Source of the DNA: Streptococcus infantis SK970
GTDB lineage: Bacteria; Bacillota; Bacilli; Lactobacillales; Streptococcaceae
Direction: 5' to 3'
Assembly (NCBI GenBank): GCA_000223255.2
Contig: AFUT01000009.1
Coordinates: forward strand, 1 to 64,000
Length of the DNA: 64,000 bases
Position 1 is the first letter of the stretch. Each line of letters starts with the position of its first letter. The notes below the pieces were generated by a model that had not been told where the DNA came from, searched no databases, and saw only the letters and a list, made by a program, of their open reading frames with translations. Made by a program: the position numbers and the translations under genes. Positions 25,028 through 33,261 of this stretch are shown one piece after another.

Positions 25028-25228
25028 ATGGCTAAATTTAAAGCGACATCAAACGTTGTCTTTATCGTTGACGGCGAAGAGCAAAGCTATGACAAAGATG
25101 TAGAGTATGACATGGATGTCAAGACAGCTGAGGCGCTCAACGCCAAAGGTGAAATTACACACCCTGATCTCAGCCCGTTCTTTGAACGTACTGACAAGGA
25201 AGAAAAAGCAGCAAAGGCGGATAAATAA
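25028..25228 (+). CDS. small head-region protein
   Basis: 66 aa, starting MAKFKATSNVVFIVDGEEQS, with VKTAEALNAKGEITHP and a charged tail. A hairpin GGCGG/CCGCC plus TTTTT (25216-25240) follows and could attenuate transcription. Unknown function. Confidence 0.65.
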   Translation: MAKFKATSNVVFIVDGEEQSYDKDVEYDMDVKTAEALNAKGEITHPDLSPFFERTDKEEKAAKADK

Positions 25229-25257
25229 CACCGCCTTTTTAATTGGAGGTGGTTACT

Positions 25258-25650
25258 ATCGCTTATTTAACACAAGATGAATTTAAGGATTTTGGTTTTG
25301 ATGAAGTTGAGAACTTTGACAAACTACTACAGAGGGCAGAGATTGCTATAAACCTCTTTCTTAACAATTTCTACAGCTTTGTAGATTTTGAAAAAGAGAT
25401 CTGGCACAGAAAGCAAGCTGTCAAGTTGGCTACGGCTTTCCAGGTAGCATATTTGGATGCTAGTGGGATCACTACGGCTGATGATAAGCAATCAGTCTCT
25501 ACTGTGGTTCTAGGGCGTACTCATATCACCTACAAGAACTCCTCTAGCCAGTCTTTAGAGAGTGCTAGGTATAACTTATCACTTGACGCCTTGAATGCTC
25601 TGAAATCAGCAGGATTTGGCTTTAGGGGGGTAGGTTATGACAGATATTGA
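25258..25650 (+). CDS. head-tail connector protein
   Basis: About 131 aa (AYLTQDEFKDFGFDEVENF, then RKQAVKLATAFQVAYLD), fitting gp6/A118-type connectors in length and helical pattern. The expected start is 7-8 bp after GGAGGTGG, but the codon there is ATC (25258); TTG 25243 and GTG 25249 lie inside the ribosome site. Rare ATC initiation or a base error is possible. Confidence 0.75.
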   Translation: MAYLTQDEFKDFGFDEVENFDKLLQRAEIAINLFLNNFYSFVDFEKEIWHRKQAVKLATAFQVAYLDASGITTADDKQSVSTVVLGRTHITYKNSSSQSLESARYNLSLDALNALKSAGFGFRGVGYDRY

Positions 25651-25978
25651 TAAACGGTTATTGATTGATACTGTAACAATTCAGAAAACCACAGGAGAAA
25701 AAGACGGATGGGGTAAAGAAGTATTTGAGAGCCCAGTGACCCTTAGAACTGTTAGGTTTGACAGACAGTATCAAGTGCAAGGCACGAAGAATAACCGCAA
25801 AGAGTCCAAGCCTAGCACATTATTTGTGTACCCTAAATATTGCCCTGTCATCTTAGACAAGACCTTTGAAAATGCCATCATCAACGACGGAGAACGTGAC
25901 TACAGAGTGACCTCTGTGGTTCCTGTCAGTTATCCACACAAGAAAAAAGTATTTTGCTATGAAGTGGAGTGTATCTGA
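25637..25978 (+). CDS. minor capsid / head closure protein
   Basis: 113 aa (RLLIDTVTIQKTTGEKDGWG, DYRVTSVVPVSYPHKKKVF), of the putative minor capsid family in A118-like phages, which closes the connector below the portal. Overlaps the connector gene by 14 bp. Confidence 0.8.
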   Translation: MTDIDKRLLIDTVTIQKTTGEKDGWGKEVFESPVTLRTVRFDRQYQVQGTKNNRKESKPSTLFVYPKYCPVILDKTFENAIINDGERDYRVTSVVPVSYPHKKKVFCYEVECI

Positions 25979-26340
25979 TGGGAACGAACGTATCTGTCAA
26001 GGTTGATTTAAAAGGCATTGAGAAAAAGGTATCCCCAACAGCATTAGCAAAAGGGAAGTTAGCAATAGCTAATCAGATGTTAATTGACTTTACTCCCTTT
26101 GTACCACGCAAAAGCGGTGAACTTAGTGGAAGTGGGCAAGCGACAAAAGACGGAGTTAAATATCCTGGACCTTATGCTAGAGCTCAATTTTACGGCTCAA
26201 GCTACAACAAGGTTAGGACCTTTGTCTTTAAAAAGTACACCACACCAGGAACTGGTAAGCGCTGGGACTTGAAAGCTGAGGCTCTACATTCTAGTGAGTG
26301 GGGGAAAGTCGGACTAAGAGCAATGGGAGTAAAAGCATGA
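25978..26340 (+). CDS. minor capsid protein / neck protein
   Basis: 120 aa. The HK97 gp10-like pattern is visible in FTPFVPRKSGELSGSGQATK and YARAQFYGSSYNKVRTF. The ATG overlaps the upstream TGA. Probably a tail-completion or neck protein. Confidence 0.8.
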   Translation: MGTNVSVKVDLKGIEKKVSPTALAKGKLAIANQMLIDFTPFVPRKSGELSGSGQATKDGVKYPGPYARAQFYGSSYNKVRTFVFKKYTTPGTGKRWDLKAEALHSSEWGKVGLRAMGVKA

Positions 26341-26737
26341 ATAACAATGATTTTTCAGAAGTCCTCAGAGATTTCATCAACACGCTAAACCTCTCTCTGA
26401 CTTGTAGGCTTGACTATTTGTCAGAGAAAGAGGATTTAGTGCTATATCCTTTGCCAGGTGGGAAGATTTTAAAAGAGTACATGAACGGCAAGCAGGACAT
26501 TAGTCTTGTCTTTGAGGTGGCAATCAAAACGACTGATCACCAAAAACAAGCTCTATTTTGTGGGCCATCAATCATGCTCTCTCTGATTTTAATCTGGATC
26601 TACCTAGCAAAAACAATTCATATCAATTCAGAGGCCTTGAAGTATCACAGCCATTCCTAAATGATCGTGATGAGCAAGGCTTTTATATTTACATGTTAGA
26701 TGTAACGGCAAAATTAGAAACAAATGGAGGGAACTAA
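26337..26737 (+). pseudogene. minor capsid / tail terminator protein (apparent frameshift)
   Basis: Starts MNNNDFSEVLRDFINTLNLS. One T added to TTTT at 26556-26559 restores about 133 aa through WAINHALSDFNLDLPSKN and ends LDVTAKLETNGGN one base before the tail protein ATG. Its place and size fit a tail terminator. Confidence 0.7.
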
Positions 26738-27196
26738 ATGCCAAAAATGAAAAACGCCAAGCGCAAACACTTTCTTGCGCCATGGTTACCAACAGCACCA
26801 GCTACTGAGCCAAGTAATGACGCCTGGAAATGGCTTGCGGACGGAGTAACAACCGCTGAGGCCGAAAACGACGAGGAGACAGATGACATTGCATACTACA
26901 ACGGTGATGGCACTAAGAAAACAGTAGTAACATCTGTCAAAAATGGATACAGCTTTGAGGGTGACTACATCAAAGAGGACGCAGCTCAGGCTATTGTCGC
27001 AGGTATGCGTTTTAAAACTGGAGATGACCGTAATGTCTGGCTTAAAGTAGTAGAGTCTGACGGTAAAACTCAATACGTCGGAGTCGCTACTGTCTCAGGT
27101 ATCAAAATCGGAGGCGGAGAGGCCTCTGAGTATGAGGGCTTTGAGGCAACTATCAGCTGGAATGCAGCACCTAAACAGTCTGCCGTAGTCGTTTGA
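26738..27196 (+). CDS. major tail protein
   Basis: 152 aa. Features KNGYSFEGDYIKEDAAQAIV and SEYEGFEATISWNAAPKQS fit the major tail tube family of A118-like phages. Followed by a strong terminator, as is common after this abundant protein. Confidence 0.85.
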   Translation: MPKMKNAKRKHFLAPWLPTAPATEPSNDAWKWLADGVTTAEAENDEETDDIAYYNGDGTKKTVVTSVKNGYSFEGDYIKEDAAQAIVAGMRFKTGDDRNVWLKVVESDGKTQYVGVATVSGIKIGGGEASEYEGFEATISWNAAPKQSAVVV

Positions 27197-27207
27197 TGAT
27201 TTGATCT

Positions 27208-27238
27208 AGGGGAGTGAATAGGCTCCCCTTTTATTTTT
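27208..27238 (+). terminator. terminator after major tail protein
   Basis: AGGGGAG pairs with CTCCCCT around an 8-base loop, followed by TTTATTTTT. Partial read-through must supply the downstream tail genes. Confidence 0.85.
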
Positions 27239-27267
27239 GACTTAAAAATTAGTAGGAGAAAAAACAA

Positions 27268-27627
27268 ATGGTAGTAATTAAAAAACGTGACAATGTCATC
27301 CCTGTTGACTTTGGAGAGTTCAAACTTGAATTTGTAGCCAATGACAAAAACATCCACAAAATGGAGTCAGTAGGAAAAATGCTCAAAGAAGAGGGCGAAA
27401 AACTAGCTAAGACAGAGGATAGTAAGGCCTTTGAAACGTTACAGGACTTAGTCAAAGACTCTTGGACAGAGCTGTTTGACAAAGAGGCGTTTGACAAGGT
27501 CTACTCATTCTCTAATGGGTCTACAGTGGACACAATGGCCTACTTACTTGAGGCAATCACTGGAGTCATCTCAGAATGGGAGAAACGTAACAACACAGAC
27601 GCTCTCAAAAAGTATCTAGGTGACTGA
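27268..27627 (+). CDS. tail assembly chaperone (gpG-like)
   Basis: 119 aa, acidic and helical (FVANDKNIHKMESVGKMLKE). Its place between tail tube and tape measure and its overlap with the next ORF are those of a gpG-type chaperone. It ends at TGA 27625-27627. Confidence 0.8.
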   Translation: MVVIKKRDNVIPVDFGEFKLEFVANDKNIHKMESVGKMLKEEGEKLAKTEDSKAFETLQDLVKDSWTELFDKEAFDKVYSFSNGSTVDTMAYLLEAITGVISEWEKRNNTDALKKYLGD

Positions 27628-28228
27628 CATGCTGGACCTATCAAGGAAATTGACAGATGAGTTAGTCCTTGGTGATGATGTGTATCCAATGAATATCGCT
27701 TTTAACAAGGTCTTGAAAGTGGTGGAGCTGATCAATGATGATGACATTGACGAGCTTTACAAGCCTTTCCTGGCTATTCAAATCTTGACTGGTGTAGATT
27801 TTACTCAGGCTTTAACTCCTGAACAGGCTACAGCAATCTTTAAGATGATTTTTGAGGAGCATATCAGAATTATTCCAGCTAAAGACACAGCACCAGTACT
27901 AGACCTAGCAGGGAACCCAATCAAGAGCAAGATACGCTCTAGGAGTCAATCTGAGGGAGGAGAACGTCTCTTTAGCTTGAAGTACGACGCTGAGTATATT
28001 TACTCATCATTTCTCCAGGCTTACGGAATAGACCTAATAGACGCTCAGAACAGCCTACACTGGAAGAAGTTCAACGCTTTACTCAATGGCCTGCCTAGTG
28101 ATACTAAATTTGCTGAGGTGCTGAAAATACGCTCTTACAAGCCCCAAAAGGGCGACAGTAAGCAGTATAAGGAGAACATGAAGAAACTCAAAAAAGAGTA
28201 TGCTCTACCTGATGAATTTGACTACTAA
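27620..28228 (+). CDS. Gp15 family tail assembly protein
   Basis: About 200-202 aa, phage Gp15 family (LYKPFLAIQILTGVDF, DAEYIYSSFLQAYGIDLID). It may start at GTG 27620 or ATG 27629. The frame overlaps the chaperone gene, so a ribosomal shift producing a gpG-GT fusion is conceivable, but no classical slippery heptamer is clear. Confidence 0.82.
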   Translation: MTDMLDLSRKLTDELVLGDDVYPMNIAFNKVLKVVELINDDDIDELYKPFLAIQILTGVDFTQALTPEQATAIFKMIFEEHIRIIPAKDTAPVLDLAGNPIKSKIRSRSQSEGGERLFSLKYDAEYIYSSFLQAYGIDLIDAQNSLHWKKFNALLNGLPSDTKFAEVLKIRSYKPQKGDSKQYKENMKKLKKEYALPDEFDY

Positions 28229-28248
28229 TTTTAGAAAGGAGGTACACA

Positions 28249-31200
28249 ATGGCAGATGGTTCAGTTACTATCAAGGTTGATATGGATGGCTCTAATGCTC
28301 AATCAGGGATTAGCAAGCTCAAGTCACTTTTTGGAGGCCTTGAGAGTGCAGGGCAAAAAGTAGGCTCGGTATTCAAGTCAGTCCTAGGAGCTAATTTGAT
28401 TGGCTCAGCCCTTACCGCAGGGATTGGGACTATAACAAGTGGTATCCGTGAAATGGCCTCTGAGCTCAACAGTTCACAGAAAGCCTGGAAAACTTTTGAG
28501 GGAAACCTCCAAGCCTTTGGACGATCAGCTGAGGAAATCAAGGCAGCTAAGACCGAAATGCAGGACTTTGCGACAAAGACCATCTACTCAGCCTCTGACA
28601 TGGCTAGTACTTACTCACAGCTTGACGCTGTTGGTACTAAAAATGTTGGTAGTCTAGTTAAGGCCTTTGGTGGACTTGCAGCCTCTGCTGAAAACCCAGC
28701 CCAAGCCATGAAATCATTGTCAACTCAGGCAACACAGATGGCAAGTAAGCCTAAAATAGCCTGGATGGACTTTAAGATCATGATGGAGCAAGCTCCTGCT
28801 GGTATGGCTGCAGTCGCAAAAGAGATGGGAATGTCTACGGCTGACCTTGTAAAAGCTGTCCAGGATGGGAAAGTTAAAACTGAGGATTTCTTTGACGCTC
28901 TCAACCGAGCAGGGAACTCAGACGCTTTCCAAAAGATGGCTACAGAGTTTAAAACAGTAGACCAAGCCATAGATGGGGCAAAAGAAAGCCTCTCTAATAA
29001 ACTCATGCCAGCCTTTGAAAAACTTAATAAGTTTGGTATCAAGGCAGTCAATGCGATTTCAGACGCTTTAGACAAAATCAATTTTGACAGCGTAGCTGAT
29101 AAGCTAGGGGCATTCTTAGAGAGCATTGACATTGATGGGTTTATCTCAACTATTACAGGTGCATTTGCCAAAGCTGGAGAGACTGTCTCAGAGTTCTTTG
29201 CAGTCTTTAATAAAATTGGAGTATTTGAATATATTTCAGACACGCTCAGGGATATAGGAGTGACAGCCATGTCAGTCTTTAAAGAGCTGACAAGTCACAT
29301 CAATAGATTTGACAGTTTGACTGAGGGCTTTGGGAATATCATCATTTTTGTAAACAAGGTCATTCAAGACCTAGCTGCTGGTATTCAGTTTGCCCTTGAG
29401 GCTTTCTCTAATACTGGAGCGATTAAAAACGCTTATCAAGCCTTTAAAGAACTATCAGAGGCAGCACTTGACCTATATGACAAATTATCAGACCTCATCC
29501 CATGGGAAACTATCGGAGAGTCAGCTGGTAAAATCGTTAATTTTATTTCACAGATGGCGAGCTCATTTGCTAAGTTCATCAAAGGGCTTGACGCTAATAC
29601 GATCAGGAATGTCGCAACGGCTCTAGTGACCATGGCTGTGGCTTTTAAAGGCATTCAGGCTGGAGTAGCGATCGCCAAAGGTCTCAAGTCAGCTTTTGAT
29701 TTTGGGAAAACAATCATAGGCCTAATTGGTAACATCTTAGGGCTTACCACAGCTCAATTTGCTAATGCCGGAGCAAGTGCTGCAATGAGTGCAGGAAATA
29801 CAGCAGTTGGAACAACAGCGTCCGCAAGCGCTGGCTCTGTCTTGAGATTGGGCGCCGCAGTTCTTATGATCGGCGCAGGGGTCTTGATGGCTGCCGCTGG
29901 TGTTTATGTCCTGGTACAGGCGGCTATACAACTTGCCTCAGCTGGAACTGGTGCACAGGTCACAATGCTTGCTATTGTAGCAGGTATTGCCTTACTTGCT
30001 GTGGGAGCTGCTGCATTAGGTCCAGCATTGACAGCAGGCGCTGTGGGTATTTTGGCCTTTGGTGCTGCAGTCTTGATGATTGGAGCTGGTGTCGCAGTTG
30101 CTGCACTAGCAGTAGCTGTACTAGTTGACGCTATAGCCAATGGTTTTGCCTTAATTATCAATACGATTTCAAGCAATGCGCCTCAGATTATCAGCATTAT
30201 TCAGGCAATCGCTGAGGGTATTCGGACAGCTATGGATGGCATAGCTAACATCATCATCTCTGTAGGCATTGCCATCAATATTGCCCTACAAGGTATCGCT
30301 GATATTTTTAAGTCGGTCGGAGAGTCAATCTCTACGGCTGCTCAAGGTATCGGTAAGGGCATTGAGAGTGTATTCAATGGCATTTCAACGGTCATCAGCT
30401 CAGTTGGTGGTGCAGTTAGAACAGTTTTAGATGGTATTGCTAATGTATTTACGTCGATTGGTACGGCTGCAAGGAATGCAGGTCTAGGTGTTAAGGCAAT
30501 GGCTGAGGGAATTCAGTTGCTTGTAGGCCTCAATCTAGCTGACCTTGCAGGGACTTTGACAGTTGTTTCTGCAGGTCTTGCCGCTATTGCTAACTCAGGT
30601 ATAGCTACAGCTGGCCCTGGATTGCAACAGGCAGGAACTGGTCTAATGTTGATAGCTACATCTGCTCAACTTGCAAGCGTAGCTATGCAGTCATTGCCTA
30701 CGGTTTTGACATCATTGAGCAATAGTCTCAGTACATTGCCTGAAACATTAACAATGGCAGGGACAGCTATGAGCACCTTTGCTACATCCGTCATGAGCTC
30801 ATTTGCGAGCCTTGGAGGCTCAGTAGCAAGTGTCATGATGTTGCAAACAGGCTTGATGTCTCTATCTAATGCAATGATGATGGCGCAAAGTGGAGCAGCT
30901 ATGATGGCCTCTACATTGTCAATGATTAACTCATCAGCTATGTCAGCCTCATCAGCTATGTCTCAACTTGCTACAGCAATCAGCTCAGCAATGACACAGG
31001 CTCTGTCATCTGTGCAAGCAAGCATGATGATGATGGTAACAGTGGTCTTGCAGTCATCAATTCAAATGACTCAAGCTGGTCAACGTGCTGGACAAGGGGT
31101 GTCTAATGGTGTAACTAATGGTATCCGCTCAGGAATTGCCTCAGCTACATCAGCAATGTCATCCATGGTCAGCTCAATTCAAGCTACAGGGATGAGAGGC

Positions 31201-31758
31201 GTTTCTACTATGCGCTATGTAGGCTCTATGATTGGCCAAGGTTTAGCAAGTGGGATGTATTCAGCTCTAGGAGCCGTTACGGCTGCAGCTAATGCTCTAG
31301 TTGCTCAAGCTGAGAGAGCTGCACAGGCTAAGGCTAAAATCCACAGCCCATCAAGACTATTTAGAGACAATGTCGGACGCTATATCGCTCAAGGTATTGC
31401 TGTAGGTATTGAACAGAATAGCTCTGATGTGGTTGATAGTCTGGCATACGTTCAGAAAGAGATGTCAGCGTTCAAATTTGGCGCTGAGGACTTGCTAGGG
31501 CTAGGGAAACATAGTGTATCTAGTCAGTTTAGACTCAAATCGCTCACAGAACGAGCAGAAACAAGCCAAATCGAGGTCATTCGTGACCAGGCTGACAAAG
31601 TCCTAACCAGAGCTCTTGAAATGGCTGAGGAGGCTGTCAAGCGCCCTGTGAATATGGTACTAGATGACGGTACTCTGGTTGCTAAAATCGGAGATCCAAT
31701 GACTAACTATCAAAATGATAAGTTAATGATTGATAACATGATGAGAGGTATTATCTAA
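28249..31758 (+). CDS. tape measure protein
   Basis: 1169 aa. Sets tail length and helps DNA ejection. An N-terminal tape-measure domain (ASTYSQLDAVGTKNVGSLVK near residue 125) is followed by hydrophobic segments at ~505-640 (VLRLGAAVLMIGAGVLMAAA and repeats). A low-complexity Ala/Ser/Met-rich stretch covers residues ~800-1000, and the C-terminus holds KIHSPSRLFRDNVGRYIAQG. Start after AGGAGG. Confidence 0.95.
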   Translation: MADGSVTIKVDMDGSNAQSGISKLKSLFGGLESAGQKVGSVFKSVLGANLIGSALTAGIGTITSGIREMASELNSSQKAWKTFEGNLQAFGRSAEEIKAAKTEMQDFATKTIYSASDMASTYSQLDAVGTKNVGSLVKAFGGLAASAENPAQAMKSLSTQATQMASKPKIAWMDFKIMMEQAPAGMAAVAKEMGMSTADLVKAVQDGKVKTEDFFDALNRAGNSDAFQKMATEFKTVDQAIDGAKESLSNKLMPAFEKLNKFGIKAVNAISDALDKINFDSVADKLGAFLESIDIDGFISTITGAFAKAGETVSEFFAVFNKIGVFEYISDTLRDIGVTAMSVFKELTSHINRFDSLTEGFGNIIIFVNKVIQDLAAGIQFALEAFSNTGAIKNAYQAFKELSEAALDLYDKLSDLIPWETIGESAGKIVNFISQMASSFAKFIKGLDANTIRNVATALVTMAVAFKGIQAGVAIAKGLKSAFDFGKTIIGLIGNILGLTTAQFANAGASAAMSAGNTAVGTTASASAGSVLRLGAAVLMIGAGVLMAAAGVYVLVQAAIQLASAGTGAQVTMLAIVAGIALLAVGAAALGPALTAGAVGILAFGAAVLMIGAGVAVAALAVAVLVDAIANGFALIINTISSNAPQIISIIQAIAEGIRTAMDGIANIIISVGIAINIALQGIADIFKSVGESISTAAQGIGKGIESVFNGISTVISSVGGAVRTVLDGIANVFTSIGTAARNAGLGVKAMAEGIQLLVGLNLADLAGTLTVVSAGLAAIANSGIATAGPGLQQAGTGLMLIATSAQLASVAMQSLPTVLTSLSNSLSTLPETLTMAGTAMSTFATSVMSSFASLGGSVASVMMLQTGLMSLSNAMMMAQSGAAMMASTLSMINSSAMSASSAMSQLATAISSAMTQALSSVQASMMMMVTVVLQSSIQMTQAGQRAGQGVSNGVTNGIRSGIASATSAMSSMVSSIQATGMRGVSTMRYVGSMIGQGLASGMYSALGAVTAAANALVAQAERAAQAKAKIHSPSRLFRDNVGRYIAQGIAVGIEQNSSDVVDSLAYVQKEMSAFKFGAEDLLGLGKHSVSSQFRLKSLTERAETSQIEVIRDQADKVLTRALEMAEEAVKRPVNMVLDDGTLVAKIGDPMTNYQNDKLMIDNMMRGII

Positions 31759-33259
31759 TGAATAATGACACAATCACAATCAATGGATTTGACCTCTCTG
31801 AGGTTATTGACATTATAGACATCATCCGTCCAGTAGGAAATGAGCGCCACGTTGTCACAAATGACGCTCCACTTGTCGGAGTTAATCTCCAAGAAGTGCG
31901 AACAGGCGCCAAAACCATCAAAGTCAAGTTTGCTATGCAATATGGCAACGGCATGACACTTGAAACAGCTAAGCACAAATTAGCTGGCATTTTTAACACC
32001 TCAGAGGCTGTCAAGATTGTCATTTCAGACGAGCCTGACAAGTATTACATGGGTCTAGTATCTGGTTCTGTTGACATAGAGAACATTACTAGATGGTTTC
32101 AAAAGGGCAGTTTTGACCTGATTATCCCTGACGGAGTAGCTCACGGCTCAACCTATAAGAGTTTTGATAACGGACAAGAGCAACCTGACAAGGTTGTTTT
32201 AATTTGGTCAATAATGGCAACGTCCCAGCTTTTCCTGTCGTTACGGTTAAGAATAACGCCGAGAATGGCTATATCGGTCTAGTCAATGCTAGCGGAGCTC
32301 TTGAGGTTGGTGATCGTGAAGAGGCCGATATAGGCGTAGTTAAGCGGTCAGAGGTATTGATTGATTTTAGAGAAGATAGAATTTCAAACGGTTTTGTAAG
32401 AGCTACCAAAAACAAGGCTGTAACTAATGATAATGGCGAGAACGTGGTAGGAGCGTCTGAGCTAACCACATTGTGGAATAAGAAACACATTAGGCTCAGA
32501 GACCAAACCACACCTGGCAAATATGGGAACTATGCTACATCTCTATCATGGGACATCCCAATAGATAGCTCTGGAGCTGTTGGCTCGCTTGATGACTACA
32601 TCACAGGTAAACAGATATTCGTATCTAATGCAGCTAATCAATATGGATTTATCAAGATTACAGTATCAGACACAAATGGTCAGTTTTTGTATGGTTTTGA
32701 AACATTCAAGCGAACACAAGGACAGGATTGTGAGTTTAATGTGTTTGGTTCTGATGGAAAGGGGAGCTATTACTTTCTTAAGTGCTGGAATTTCACAGGC
32801 ACCTATGACAGTGCTTTAAATCCATTTTCATCAACCAAAGGGCAGTTTGAACTCAAGCGCAATGACGACAGGCTCCAAGTTTACTACAAAGGCTCTCATT
32901 ACAGCTTTACCATCCCTGAAATCAAAGGCAGAAAGTCCGCCAAGATCCATATCATGCTTGGAGCATATCATGACAAGCCTATGCTTGCTCACATGTATCT
33001 TGATGAACTCTTATACCGTAAGGATTTTGTCCCAACAATCGGAGATGTGCCGAACCGATACCCAATCGGTTCAAACGTTGTGCTAAACAGCGAGAATGAC
33101 ACTGTCACAGTGGACGGCCTTGAGAAGATTGTGGATGTCGTGGATGGATCAAGTTTCTTGACTATTCCACCTGGAAACAGTCAGCTTGAGGTCTATTGCT
33201 CAAGTTGGGTCAAGACCAAACCCACTGTCAAAGTAGAATTTAAAGAAAGGTATCTATAA
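31758..33259 (+). pseudogene. distal tail protein Dit (apparent frameshift)
   Basis: N-terminal Dit/sipho-tail domain (TINGFDLSEVIDIIDIIRPV) to about residue 148. One A added to the TTTTAATTT run near 32202-32203 continues it with NLVNNGNVPAFPVVTVKN into a large C-terminal carbohydrate-binding-like part, total about 500 aa. It forms the hub between tail tube and tip. Overlaps the tape measure stop. Confidence 0.85.
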
Positions 33260-33261
33260 CA

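Noticed and set aside
29736..30176. Minus-strand open frames inside the tape measure gene
   Set aside because: They arise from the Ala/Gly-rich repeats of the plus-strand gene and have low-complexity, unstable compositions.
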